DNA of 64,000 bases from Curvibacter microcysteis (GCF_028649455.1 NZ_JAQSIO010000003.1:372001-436000), one strand, 5' to 3'. Positions 8,974 to 17,240 are shown, counted from the first letter of the stretch. Notes: generated from the letters alone by a model not told the origin. Numbers and translations: made by a program.

Positions 8974-9804
8974 TCAGGTGATGCGGCGGATGCTTTCGGC
9001 GATCTCGTCGCGCTCGAAGACCTTGATCCAGTCGTCGCGCATCAGGCGAGGCTTGCCGAAAGTGATGGCCTTGTTGCAGGCGTCCGAGAAGGCGCCTGGC
9101 ACTTCCTTGAAGATCACCGCGGCCAGGATGTTCATGTGGCCCAGCAGGAAGTCGCGCGCGCACTCGGCGGGCACGCCCCGGCGCACGGTTTCGTCCATGG
9201 CTTCGCGCATCACGTCGAGCAGGGTGGCGCAGACGGTTTCGGACAGGCCGGGCTCCAGCAGCGCCATCTGCTCCACGGTCAGGCGGTAGGAGTTGAGGAT
9301 GGGGGCGTAAATGGTCTTGGCCAGTTCTTCGCCCAGGTCAAAGGCCGACTCGGGGCCTTGCATCAGCGCGCTGGTGATGGACTGCTTGGCAAAGCCGCCG
9401 CCAAAGTAGTCCTTGCGGGCCGCTTCGGTGGTTTCGTTGTTGTAGATCGGTGGGTGGCAAGGGTGGGCCACGAAGTAGGTCAGGTCGTCCCGTTGCGGCA
9501 GGTGGCCCGCAAATGGGGCGGCTGCGTCCAGCACCATGACCATGGTGCCGGGCTTGAGCAGGGGCTCGATCTGGTGCGAGATCTTGCCAATCAGGTTGTC
9601 GGGTACGGCGAGGATGACGACATCAGCACCTTGCAAAGCGTCTTCGGTGCTGACCACCGACAGGCCCAGCTCATCGCGCAGGCGCTGCTGGCCAGCGGCA
9701 CCGGGTTCGACGTGGGCCACGCGGAAGCGCGAGTTCAACAGGTTCTTGGACAGGCGTACGCCCATCTTGCCGCCGGCGCCAAACAAGGCAATTTTGGGAT
9801 TCAC
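8974..9804 (-). CDS. apnO: NAD(P)-dependent oxidoreductase with phosphogluconate dehydrogenase-like C-terminus, probable D-apionate oxidoisomerase
   Basis: First gene of the RuBisCO-like-protein operon, 276 residues. The N-terminal Rossmann fold has the dinucleotide motif GAGGKMG (residues 8-14). The C-terminal helical part resembles the phosphogluconate dehydrogenase C-terminal family that includes ApnO, which oxidises and isomerises D-apionate to 3-oxo-isoapionate. I chose the GTG at 9804 (VNPKIALFG) because a clear AAGGAG site lies 8 bases upstream (minus strand, 9813-9818) and the Rossmann strand then begins at once. The frame continues upstream to 9930 without recognisable protein features. 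Assignment rests on family plus the adjacent kinase and RuBisCO-like gene. Confidence 0.75.
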   Translation of the reverse strand: MNPKIALFGAGGKMGVRLSKNLLNSRFRVAHVEPGAAGQQRLRDELGLSVVSTEDALQGADVVILAVPDNLIGKISHQIEPLLKPGTMVMVLDAAAPFAGHLPQRDDLTYFVAHPCHPPIYNNETTEAARKDYFGGGFAKQSITSALMQGPESAFDLGEELAKTIYAPILNSYRLTVEQMALLEPGLSETVCATLLDVMREAMDETVRRGVPAECARDFLLGHMNILAAVIFKEVPGAFSDACNKAITFGKPRLMRDDWIKVFERDEIAESIRRIT

Positions 9805-9910
9805 GGGCTGATCTCCTTGAGGGCTGGCCCCGCTGTGGGGGCGCTGAATTGAAAAAGGCGGCATCGCACCCCTTGGGTTTGCGCAGCGTCGACACCGCAT
9901 TTGGCTTAAC

Positions 9911-9929
9911 TGGTGTGATGAGTAGACCA
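9911..9929. promoter_or_regulatory. candidate GntR/FadR-type operator between apnO and its regulator
   Basis: An interrupted palindrome with TGGT and ACCA ends separated by 11 bases, with further partial symmetry inside (TGGTnT...AnACCA). It sits about 107 bases before the apnO start and about 140 bases before the regulator start. TGG/CCA dyads are common for FadR-type regulators, but the spacing is longer than in the classical FadR site, so this is tentative. Confidence 0.35.
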
Positions 9930-10070
9930 CTTTGTGATTTCAGGAAAAACTGGGGTTTTCACGGACAGGGTCCCTGCACGGCTGGGTGAATCGGCCCGGG
10001 CCATAATCCAAAGCGGTGGCCCGTGCCACCCGTCCAAGCCCTCAGACCTCCCCATTCCCCCAAGCCCTGC

Positions 10071-10784
10071 ATGACCGAACCGATTCAGCGCCGCAAACTG
10101 TTCCAAGAGGTTCTGGACCGATTGATGAAGCGCATCCGTTCGGGGGACATCCCGCCCGGCGCGCAGCTGCCGTCGGAGCGGGAGCTGATGGAGGAATACG
10201 GGGTGGGACGCCCCGCCGTGCGCGAGGCTCTGCAAACCCTGGAGCGCTCGGGCATCGTGGAAATCGCGCATGGCGAGCGTGCACGCGTGGTGGTGCCCAC
10301 GGCGGCGCGCCTGATCGGCCAGGTGGCCGGAGGCGCCATGCACTTGCTGCGCAGTCAGCCCGATTCGCTGGAGCACCTGAAGGACGCGCGGCTTTTTCTG
10401 GAGACCGGCATGGCGCGCCTGGCGGCCGAACGCGCCACGGCGGCGGACATCGCGCGCCTGCGTGAGGCCGTGGCCCGGCACCGCGCCTCGCTGAATGACC
10501 TGGAAACCTTCATGGAGCTGGACATGGTGTTCCACCGCGAACTGGCCATGGTCAGCGGCAACCCCATCTTCCCGGCCATCGTCGAGGCCTTGTTCCGCTG
10601 GGCGGGGGAGTACTACCAGGCCATGGTGCGCGCCCCTGGGGTGGAGGACCTGACCCTGGCCGAGCACGAGCGCATCGTGGAGGCCATTGCCCAACACGAC
10701 CCCGAGGCCGCCGACCAAGCCATGCGGGCGCACCTGACACGGGCCAGCCAGCTGTACAAGACGACCAGGGAGCCCGCCGGCTGA
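10071..10784 (+). CDS. GntR-family transcriptional regulator, FadR subfamily (FCD domain)
   Basis: DNA-binding regulator of 237 residues, divergent from the apnO operon and therefore its probable local regulator. An N-terminal winged helix (about 8-75) includes IPPGAQLPSERELMEEYGVG and RPAVREALQTLE. A C-terminal all-helical FCD domain follows, with the expected metal/ligand residues Asp151, His155, His199 and His221. FCD regulators usually respond to an organic acid or its derivative, which would suit an apionate pathway intermediate. Start ATG at 10071 (MTEPIQRRKL) is preferred to an in-frame start at 10023, which only adds Pro-rich residues. No terminator is visible directly downstream. Confidence 0.88.
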   Translation: MTEPIQRRKLFQEVLDRLMKRIRSGDIPPGAQLPSERELMEEYGVGRPAVREALQTLERSGIVEIAHGERARVVVPTAARLIGQVAGGAMHLLRSQPDSLEHLKDARLFLETGMARLAAERATAADIARLREAVARHRASLNDLETFMELDMVFHRELAMVSGNPIFPAIVEALFRWAGEYYQAMVRAPGVEDLTLAEHERIVEAIAQHDPEAADQAMRAHLTRASQLYKTTREPAG

Positions 10785-10879
10785 GGCCGCTCAGTGGGGG
10801 CGGTGGCAGCCCCTGCGACCAGAGCCACTGCTCACAGAAATAACCGAGTGGCGGTGATCTGGTGGCATGGAAGACCGGG

Positions 10880-10917
10880 CAACAAAAAACCCGCTGCCAG
10901 AGGAAGGTCAGCGGGTT
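10880..10917 (-). terminator. intrinsic terminator of tRNA-Gly
   Basis: Perfect 9-bp arms 10888-10896 and 10909-10917 with a 12-base loop. On the minus strand the stem is followed by a T-rich run (complement of 10881-10889). It lies 34 bases beyond the 3' end of the tRNA gene. The gap between the GntR regulator and the porin (10785-11120) holds only this terminator, the tRNA and its promoter. Confidence 0.85.
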
Positions 10918-10951
10918 CTGAGGGGCCTTGAGGCCGGGTGAGACAGGAATC

Positions 10952-11025
10952 TGGAGCGGGTGAAGGGAATCGAACCCTCGTATGAAGCTTGGGAAGCTGC
11001 CGTTCTACCATTGAACTACACCCGC
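10952..11025 (-). tRNA. tRNA-Gly (anticodon CCC)
   Basis: A 74-base tRNA with encoded CCA. The 7-bp acceptor stem GCGGGTG/CACCCGC is perfect; the D-arm GTTC..GAAC and T-arm GAGGGTTCGATTCCCTT are standard. The anticodon loop TTCCCAA gives anticodon CCC, reading GGG codons, and the overall sequence resembles E. coli glyU from memory. The anticodon stem contains one C·U opposition at its second pair (GCAGC against GCTTC). Confidence 0.95.
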
Positions 11026-11035
11026 GAAGCCTCGC

Positions 11036-11041
11036 ATTATA
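11036..11041 (-). promoter_or_regulatory. -10 box of the tRNA-Gly promoter
   Basis: A perfect TATAAT on the minus strand lies 10 bases upstream of the tRNA 5' end. Between box and gene is a GC-rich stretch like a stringent discriminator. A -35 is less clear; a TGACGA about 21 bases upstream of the box is the nearest candidate. Confidence 0.55.
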
Positions 11042-11120
11042 CGGTCAGACCGAGGCTGGCTTCGTCACCGGAAGGTCATTTGCGCCACCTATACTCGCCG
11101 GCTCTGGTGACTGGAAACCC

Positions 11121-12473
11121 ATGAAGAACCGCATCCTCAAACCCCTGGGCCTCTTGGCTTGTACCTGGCCCTTGTTGTGGGGCGGCCTGGCCTCGGCAGC
11201 CGATGAGTCAGCAGGCGCTGCCGACACCGAGCAGGCCATGGCGCGCTTCCAAAGCACCTACATCTGGCAAAAGAAGTCCAACTTTTCTGCGGCCTACTCG
11301 GGACCCAACAGCCTGATCCCGCGATCTGAGCGCAGCTACACGCTGACTTTTGATGGCTACTTTGGCTTTCGGCCCTGGCAAAACGCCGAGTTGTACTTTG
11401 TGCCCGAGATCACCCAGGGCCTGCCTTTGTCCAACCTGACGGGCCTGGGCGGCTTCACCAGTGGTGAGGCGACCCGGGTCAGCGGCACCAACCCCACGCT
11501 TTACCGCCAAAAGCTCTTCCTGCGCCAGACCTGGAACCAGGGCGGTGGCCAGCAAAGGGTGGATGCCGATGTCGACCAGTTGGCCGGTTTTGTGGACCGT
11601 GACCGGGTGGTTCTGACCGCCGGTAACTTTTCTACCCTGGACATCTTTGACGACAACCTCTACGCCAAGGACCCGCGCAGCCAGTTTCTCAATTGGTCGG
11701 GCATGTCGCACCTCGCCTACGACTACGCGGCCGACGCGCGCGGCTTTGGCTGGGGGGCGGCGCTGGAGTGGTACACGGGGGACTGGGTGCTGCGCGCCGG
11801 TCGCATGACCGGGCCCACCACGCCCAATGGTTTGCCCACCGATCTGCGCATCTTCAAGCACTACGGCGACCAAGTTGAAGTCGAACACGCCCACACCCTG
11901 GCCGGTCAGCCGGGCAAGGTGCGGGTGCTGGCCTGGCGCTCTCGGGCCTTGCTGTCCAGTTATGCCGAAGCCTTGGCCTATGGCCAAGCCAACCCGAACG
12001 CCAGCAAAGAGTGGATTTCGGCGGTGCGCAACGGTGACAAGACCAAGTACGGTCTGGGCCTGAACGTGGAGCAGGCCGTCAACGACCGGTCGGGCGTCTT
12101 CCTGCGCGCCATGAAGGGCGATGGCAAGACCGAAACCTACGCTTTTGCCGAAGCCGATGCCTCGTTCTCCACCGGCTATTCGACCCGGGGCACCGCCTGG
12201 TCGCGCGACCAGGACACCTTGGGCCTGATGTACGCGCGCAACATGCTCTCGGCCGACCGGCGCAAGTACCTGGCGGCGGGTGGCATTTCTTTCTTCATTG
12301 GCGACGGCGCGCTGCGCTACCGGCCCGAGACCTTGTTCGAGGTCTACTACAACATGAAGGTGAGCAAGGGCCTGTGGGTGTCGCTGGACTACCAGCGCAT
12401 TGCCAACCCGGCCTACAACGCGGACCGGGGCCCGGTCAACGTGGGTTCTGTGCGCTTGCACGCGGAATTCTGA
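11121..12473 (+). CDS. carbohydrate porin (OprB-like outer-membrane channel)
   Basis: Outer-membrane beta-barrel channel of 450 residues. A signal peptide (about residues 1-26, ending near LASA-A) precedes a mature region rich in alternating aromatic/polar strands. The segments RFQSTYIWQKKSNFSAAYSG, LYFVPEITQG, LAGNF-like VLTAGNFSTLDIFDDNLYA and the final VGSVRLHAEF ending in Phe match carbohydrate-selective porins. Such proteins admit sugars or sugar acids. It lies next to the probable apionate module, so uptake of that substrate is conceivable, but no operon link exists. Start ATG at 11121 is chosen because it begins the signal peptide; the longer frame reads through the tRNA. Confidence 0.85.
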   Translation: MKNRILKPLGLLACTWPLLWGGLASAADESAGAADTEQAMARFQSTYIWQKKSNFSAAYSGPNSLIPRSERSYTLTFDGYFGFRPWQNAELYFVPEITQGLPLSNLTGLGGFTSGEATRVSGTNPTLYRQKLFLRQTWNQGGGQQRVDADVDQLAGFVDRDRVVLTAGNFSTLDIFDDNLYAKDPRSQFLNWSGMSHLAYDYAADARGFGWGAALEWYTGDWVLRAGRMTGPTTPNGLPTDLRIFKHYGDQVEVEHAHTLAGQPGKVRVLAWRSRALLSSYAEALAYGQANPNASKEWISAVRNGDKTKYGLGLNVEQAVNDRSGVFLRAMKGDGKTETYAFAEADASFSTGYSTRGTAWSRDQDTLGLMYARNMLSADRRKYLAAGGISFFIGDGALRYRPETLFEVYYNMKVSKGLWVSLDYQRIANPAYNADRGPVNVGSVRLHAEF

Positions 12474-12532
12474 TCGGCGCTCAGCCCCACCGGCGTCAGC
12501 CCGGCTGACGTTCATCGCGGTCTGGCAACATG

Positions 12533-12572
12533 AAAAAAAAGGCCCCGCTGGATGCAGTCCAGCGGGGCCTTT
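12533..12572. terminator. strong terminator between the porin and the gab operon
   Basis: Perfect 12-bp stem (12541-12552 with 12558-12569) and a 5-base loop. An A8 run at 12533-12540 becomes T8 on the minus strand, so it ends the gabT-gabD operon efficiently. On the plus strand only TTT follows, giving weaker termination of the porin gene. Confidence 0.9.
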
Positions 12573-12598
12573 GTGGTGTCAACCCGGCAGCGCAGGGC

Positions 12599-14077
12599 TT
12601 ACTTCAGGATGTCGCCCAGGCACAGGTACTTGAGTTCCACGTAGTCGTCCATGCCGTGGTGCGAGCCTTCGCGGCCCAGGCCGGACTGCTTGACGCCGCC
12701 AAACGGCACGTGCTCGGTGGCAATGACGCCCGCGTTGATGCCGACCATGCCGTACTCCAGCGCCTCGCTGACGCGGAAGATGCGGCCCACGTCGCGGCTG
12801 TAGAAGTAGCTGGCCAGGCCGAACTCGGTGTTGTTGGCCGCATCGATGGCTTCTTGCTCGGTCTTGAAGCGGAACACCGGGGCGAAGGGACCAAAGGTCT
12901 CTTCACGGGCGCACAGCATGTCGGCCGTGGCGTCGGCCACCACGGTGGGTTCAACAAACTGGCCTTCCAGGGGCGTGCCGCCCGCCACCACGCGGCCACC
13001 CTTGGCCAGGGCGTCGGCCAGGTGGCGCTGCACTTTCTGCACCGCGGCGGGCTCGATCAGCGGGCCTTGGTTCACGCCGTCGGTGAAACCATTGCCCACC
13101 TTCAGGGCCTTGACCTTGGCGGCAAACTTCTCGACGAAGGCGTCGTACACACCGTCTTGCACGTAGAGGCGGTTGGCACAGACGCAGGTCTGGCCCGCGT
13201 TGCGGTACTTGCTGGCCATGGCGCCTTCGACGGCGCTGTCCAGGTCGGCGTCGTCAAACACGATGAAGGGCGCGTTGCCGCCCAGTTCGAGCGACATCTT
13301 CTTGACCGTGGGCGCGCTTTGCGCCATCAGGATGCGACCCACCTCGGTGCTGCCCGTGAAGCTGATGTGGCGCACGATGTCGCTGGCGCAGAACACCTTG
13401 CCCACGGCAATGCTGTTGTCGCCATCGGCGCTCAGCAGGTTCAGCACGCCGGCGGGGATGCCGGCGCGCACGGCCAGTTCGGCTGCGGCCAGGGCGGTCA
13501 GCGGGGTCAGCTCGGCGGGCTTGATGACCACGGTGCAGCCGGCGGCCAGGGCCGGGGCGACCTTGCGCGTGATCATGGCCAGCGGGAAGTTCCAGGGCGT
13601 GATGGCGGCGCAGACCCCGATCGGCTGCTTCATCACCATCAGGCGGCGGTTGTTGTCGAACTGGGGCAGGGTTTCACCGTTGACGCGTTTGGCTTCTTCG
13701 GCAAACCACTCCACAAAGCTGGCGCCATAGGCGACTTCGCCCTTGGCTTCGGCAAAGGGCTTGCCTTGCTCGGCGGTCATGATGCGGCCCAGGTCTTCCT
13801 GGTGGGCCATCAGCAGGTGGAACCACTTCAGCAGGATGGCGTGGCGCTCTTTGCCGGTCTTGGCGCGCCAGGCGGGCCAGGCGGCGTTGGCGGCGGCGAT
13901 GGCGGCTTCGGCGTCGGCCGGGCCCAGGTTGGCGACGTCGGCCAGCTTCAGGCCGGTGGCCGGGTCGTGCACGTCAAAACGGCTGCTGCCAGGCACCCAT
14001 TGGCCGTTGATCAAGGCGTCGGTCTTGAGCAGGCTGGGGTCGTTGAGCAGGGCGAGGGGGGAGGTCTTCATGTCCAT
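12599..14077 (-). CDS. gabD: succinate-semialdehyde dehydrogenase (NAD(P)+)
   Basis: Oxidises succinate semialdehyde to succinate, the last step of GABA catabolism. The 492-residue aldehyde dehydrogenase has the cofactor segment ITPWNFPLAMITRKVAPALAAG (159-180) with IKPAEL (Lys186). The general base Glu264 lies in LELGG and the catalytic Cys298 in NAGQTCVCANR, whose paired cysteines are typical of GabD. The start at 14077 has AGGA 10 bases upstream; ATG at 14071 is an alternative. It is the last gene of the operon, 51 bases after the ureohydrolase, and is followed by a strong terminator. The presence of gabT at the other end of the operon supports succinate semialdehyde over other aldehydes. 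Confidence 0.93.
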   Translation of the reverse strand: MDMKTSPLALLNDPSLLKTDALINGQWVPGSSRFDVHDPATGLKLADVANLGPADAEAAIAAANAAWPAWRAKTGKERHAILLKWFHLLMAHQEDLGRIMTAEQGKPFAEAKGEVAYGASFVEWFAEEAKRVNGETLPQFDNNRRLMVMKQPIGVCAAITPWNFPLAMITRKVAPALAAGCTVVIKPAELTPLTALAAAELAVRAGIPAGVLNLLSADGDNSIAVGKVFCASDIVRHISFTGSTEVGRILMAQSAPTVKKMSLELGGNAPFIVFDDADLDSAVEGAMASKYRNAGQTCVCANRLYVQDGVYDAFVEKFAAKVKALKVGNGFTDGVNQGPLIEPAAVQKVQRHLADALAKGGRVVAGGTPLEGQFVEPTVVADATADMLCAREETFGPFAPVFRFKTEQEAIDAANNTEFGLASYFYSRDVGRIFRVSEALEYGMVGINAGVIATEHVPFGGVKQSGLGREGSHHGMDDYVELKYLCLGDILK

Positions 14078-14128
14078 GGCTTGGATTTCCTGGGTTGGAA
14101 GGGGTCGTTGATCAGGGAGGCGTGGCGC

Positions 14129-15088
14129 TCAGCGGCAGGGCACGCCAGGCAACACACACAGCATTTCGTACAGCAGGTTGGCCGCCAGCAAGGCGGTGTT
14201 GCCGCTGCTGTCGTAGGGTGGGCTGACTTCAACGAGGTCGCAGCCTATCACGTTCAGGCCACGGCAGCCGCGCACGATTTCAAGGCCTTGCGCGACACTC
14301 AGACCGCCGATTTCCGGGGTGCCGGTGCCGCCTGCAAAGCTGGGGTCCAGGCCGTCGATGTCGAAGCTGATGTACACCGGGTGATCGGGGCCGATGCGCT
14401 TGCGCACCTGGGCCATCAGCGGGGCCAGCGACTGCCACCAGACCTCGTGCGCGGGCACGACGGTGAAGCCTTGCTGGCGCGGCCAGTCGAAGTCGTCGCT
14501 CGCGTAGCCGGTGCCGCGCAGGCCGATCTGCCAGACCTTGTCGCCCGCCAGCAGGCCTTCCTCCACGGCCCGGCGAAAGGGCGTGCCGTGGGCGATGGGT
14601 TCGCCAAACATGTGTTCGTTGACGTCGGCGTGCGCGTCCACGTGGATCAGGGCCACGGGACCATGGCGCTTGGCCACCGCGCGCAGGATCGGCAGGGCAA
14701 TCGTGTGGTCACCGCCCAGGGTCAGGGGCGTGCAGCCGTGGGCCAGCACCTCGTCGTAGAAGGACTCGATCAAATCCACCGACTTGCTCAGCGAGTAGGG
14801 GTTGATCGGCACATCGCCGAGGTCGGCCACTTGCAGCGCGTCAAACGGCGCGGCCCCGGTGGCCATGTTGTAGGGCCGCAGCAGGCAGGACTCGGCGCGG
14901 ATCTGGCGCGGCCCGAAGCGGGCGCCCGATCGGTTCGAGGTGCCCAGGTCCAGCGGCACGCCAATGAAGGCGGCGTTCAGGCCTTGCGCGGTGTTCACCA
15001 CGGGCAGGCGCATCATGCTAGCGATGCCGCCAAAGCGCGGCATGGTGTTGCCGCCCAAGGGCTGGTTGAGGTCGGATGAAGTGGTCAT
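14129..15088 (-). CDS. gbuA: ureohydrolase of the agmatinase family, probable guanidinobutyrase
   Basis: Mn-dependent ureohydrolase of 319 residues that splits urea from a guanidino compound. All metal ligands are present: His128 (GGDHT), Asp151, His153 and Asp155 (DAHADVN), and Asp243 and Asp245 (SFDIDGLDPS). The N-terminal NQPLGGNTMPRFGGIASMMR and the RPYNMATGAAPFD segment resemble, from memory, Pseudomonas 4-guanidinobutyrase (GbuA) more than E. coli SpeB. The operon also holds gabT and gabD, so a product of GABA, made from 4-guanidinobutyrate, fits best. Guanidinopropionase or agmatinase cannot be excluded. Start ATG at 15088 is preferred to upstream codons that overlap the permease. Confidence 0.8.
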   Translation of the reverse strand: MTTSSDLNQPLGGNTMPRFGGIASMMRLPVVNTAQGLNAAFIGVPLDLGTSNRSGARFGPRQIRAESCLLRPYNMATGAAPFDALQVADLGDVPINPYSLSKSVDLIESFYDEVLAHGCTPLTLGGDHTIALPILRAVAKRHGPVALIHVDAHADVNEHMFGEPIAHGTPFRRAVEEGLLAGDKVWQIGLRGTGYASDDFDWPRQQGFTVVPAHEVWWQSLAPLMAQVRKRIGPDHPVYISFDIDGLDPSFAGGTGTPEIGGLSVAQGLEIVRGCRGLNVIGCDLVEVSPPYDSSGNTALLAANLLYEMLCVLPGVPCR

Positions 15089-15107
15089 GACCAGGTCTCG
15101 GGGCCGA

Positions 15108-15926
15108 TCAGCGCTTGCGACCGCGCAGCCATTCAAGGGCCAGCAGCAAGCTGGTGGTGAACAGGATCAGCAGGGTGGCCACCGCGGCGATGGTGGGAGA
15201 GATGTTTTCGCGGATGCCGGTGAACATCTGGCGCGGCAGCGTGGCCTGCTCGGCACCAGCCAGGAACAGCGTCACCACCACCTCGTCAAAAGACGTGGCA
15301 AAGGCAAACAGCGCGCCCGACACCACGCCCGGTGCGATCACCGGCAGGGTGATGCGGAAGAAGGTGTTGAACGGCGTTTCGCCCAGGCTCAGCGAGGCTC
15401 GCACCAGGTTGTGGTTGAAGCCCGCCAGCGTGGCCAGCACCGTGGTCAGCACAAAGGGCGCGCCCAGCGCGGCGTGCACGATGATCAGGCCCACATAGCT
15501 GTCGGCCAGGCCCAGCGGTGCAAAGTACAGGTAAGCGGCCACGCCCACCACCACGATGGGCACCACCATGGGCGCGATCAGGATGCCCATCAGCAAGCCC
15601 TTGAAGGGGAAGCTGGCGCGCGAGAGACCCACCGCCGCCAGCGTGCCCAGCGTCGTGGCAATGAGCGTGGCCGCAGGGGCCACCATGAAGCTGTTGCGGG
15701 TGGCGCGGGCCCATTCGGGCGACTCAAACAAATGCACATACCACTTGGTCGACCAAGCCGGAATCGGGTAGGCCAGGAAGGAGCTGTCCGAGAACGACAG
15801 CGGCACCATCACCAGGATGGGGGCCAGCAAAAAAGCCAGCACCAGCACGCAGACGATGCGCACCAGCCACCAGCCGGCCTTGTCGGCCGCCGTGGCATAG
15901 AGGGGGAACACAGGCATTTTGATCAT
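15108..15926 (-). CDS. ABC transporter permease, PotC-like
   Basis: Inner-membrane permease of a spermidine/putrescine-type (PotABCD) importer, 272 residues with about six transmembrane segments. The EAA-type loop facing the ATPase is visible as RASLSLGETPFNTFFRITLPVIAPGV-like sequence. It starts 18 bases after the first permease and ends 19 bases before gbuA, in the middle of the catabolic operon. The substrate is therefore likely a polyamine-like or guanidino compound such as 4-guanidinobutyrate or GABA. That is inferred from neighbours only. Confidence 0.88.
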   Translation of the reverse strand: MIKMPVFPLYATAADKAGWWLVRIVCVLVLAFLLAPILVMVPLSFSDSSFLAYPIPAWSTKWYVHLFESPEWARATRNSFMVAPAATLIATTLGTLAAVGLSRASFPFKGLLMGILIAPMVVPIVVVGVAAYLYFAPLGLADSYVGLIIVHAALGAPFVLTTVLATLAGFNHNLVRASLSLGETPFNTFFRITLPVIAPGVVSGALFAFATSFDEVVVTLFLAGAEQATLPRQMFTGIRENISPTIAAVATLLILFTTSLLLALEWLRGRKR

Positions 15927-15944
15927 GTTGTCGTCCTTTCTGGG

Positions 15945-17192
15945 TTAGCCCAGACTGAGTTCTGCTTTGCCGATGCGGCGGTACACGCCGTACAGCAGCA
16001 GCGTGGCGGCCAGCAGCAGGGCGCCCAGGGCGCAGGCCATGCCCCAGTTCACTTCCACATTGGTGTAGCGGGCGATGTAGTAGCTCAGCATCTGGTCGTC
16101 CGCACCGCCCAGCAAGGCCGGGGTCACGTAGTAGCCAATCGACAGGATGAAAACCAGCAGGGCGCCTGCGCCGATCCCGGGGTAGGTTTGGGGCACGTAG
16201 ACGCGGAAGAAGGCGGCCAGCGGGGAGCTGCCCAGCGACACCGCTGCGCGCAGGTAGGTGGGCGGCACGCTTTTCATCACGCTGTACAGCGGCAAGATCA
16301 TGAAGGGCAGCAGGATGTGCACCATGGCAATCACCACGCCAGTGCGGTTGAACAGCAGGGGCAGGGGCTCGCTGATCAGGCCGATGCCCATCAGGCCGCG
16401 GTTGACCAGGCCTTCGGACTGCAGCAGCACGATCCAGGCGGCCACGCGCACCAGGATGGAGGTCCAGAACGGCACCAGCACCACGATCATCAGCACATTG
16501 GCGCTGCGCTCGGGCAGCGAGGCCAGCCACCAGGCCAGCGGGTAGGCCAGCAACAGGCACAGCACGGTCACCACCAGGCTGATGTGGAAGGTGCGCAGCA
16601 AGATGGCGCCAAACGCGCGCTGGTCTTCGGGCATGCGCTCGACCTGGCCTTGCGCGTCGCGCTTGAGGTCGACCGAGGCCAAGAGGTAGTCGGGCGTCCA
16701 GCGCGAGCCATTCTTGGCAATCGCCTGCCAGAAGCTGGGCTGGCCCCAGCGGGCGTCGGTTTGCAGCAGGCGCTCGCGCACCTCGTCGGCACTGCCCGCC
16801 ATGGGCAGCGCGCGGTAAGCGCCCATCACCAGCGAGCGGGCGCCGGGCACTTCGGAATTGAGGCGCCGCGCCAGTTGCCCGGCGTCGGCGCTGTCGGGCA
16901 GGTGGGCCAGGTCGCGCATCAGCGCGGCGTAGGCCGAGGCGCCCGGGGCCTCGCGCCCATCCCAGCCGTCCAGCGCACGCACGGTCTGGGGCAGGGCATT
17001 GGCGACCTCGGGGTTCTCCACCGCGCGCTGCAGCAGCGCGACGATGGGCACCAGCAGGGTCAGGAGCAAAAACACCAGCAAAGGCAGGGTCAGCCCGAAC
17101 GCCCGCCATTGGCGGCGCGATTCAGCGCGGGAGAGGGCGCGGCGCAGCGCGCCGGGCTCAGCGCCGTCGAGGGCGGTCAGGGTGTCGGCCAT
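15945..17192 (-). CDS. ABC transporter permease, PotB-like with large periplasmic insert
   Basis: First permease of the PotABCD-like importer, 415 residues. It is longer than E. coli PotB (about 275-285) because a hydrophilic insert of roughly 120 residues lies between transmembrane helix 1 (about 33-53) and the next helix (about 197-217). The insert is Ala/Arg-rich, with MRDLAHLPDSADAGQLARR-like helices. The C-terminal permease domain has the EAA loop (RAAVSLGSSPLAAFFRVYVP). This enlarged type occurs in other polyamine-like importers of Burkholderiales to my knowledge. It starts 48 bases after the binding protein gene. Confidence 0.87.
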   Translation of the reverse strand: MADTLTALDGAEPGALRRALSRAESRRQWRAFGLTLPLLVFLLLTLLVPIVALLQRAVENPEVANALPQTVRALDGWDGREAPGASAYAALMRDLAHLPDSADAGQLARRLNSEVPGARSLVMGAYRALPMAGSADEVRERLLQTDARWGQPSFWQAIAKNGSRWTPDYLLASVDLKRDAQGQVERMPEDQRAFGAILLRTFHISLVVTVLCLLLAYPLAWWLASLPERSANVLMIVVLVPFWTSILVRVAAWIVLLQSEGLVNRGLMGIGLISEPLPLLFNRTGVVIAMVHILLPFMILPLYSVMKSVPPTYLRAAVSLGSSPLAAFFRVYVPQTYPGIGAGALLVFILSIGYYVTPALLGGADDQMLSYYIARYTNVEVNWGMACALGALLLAATLLLYGVYRRIGKAELSLG

Positions 17193-17240
17193 GGGGTCGG
17201 GGCTCCGTCTTCTACTCAGGGTCGGTCAGGTGGGCGGGGC

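Noticed and set aside
12530-15079. 849-codon plus-strand frame across gabD and gbuA
   Set aside because: Reads as low-complexity His/Gly/Val-rich antisense of two well-defined minus-strand enzymes.
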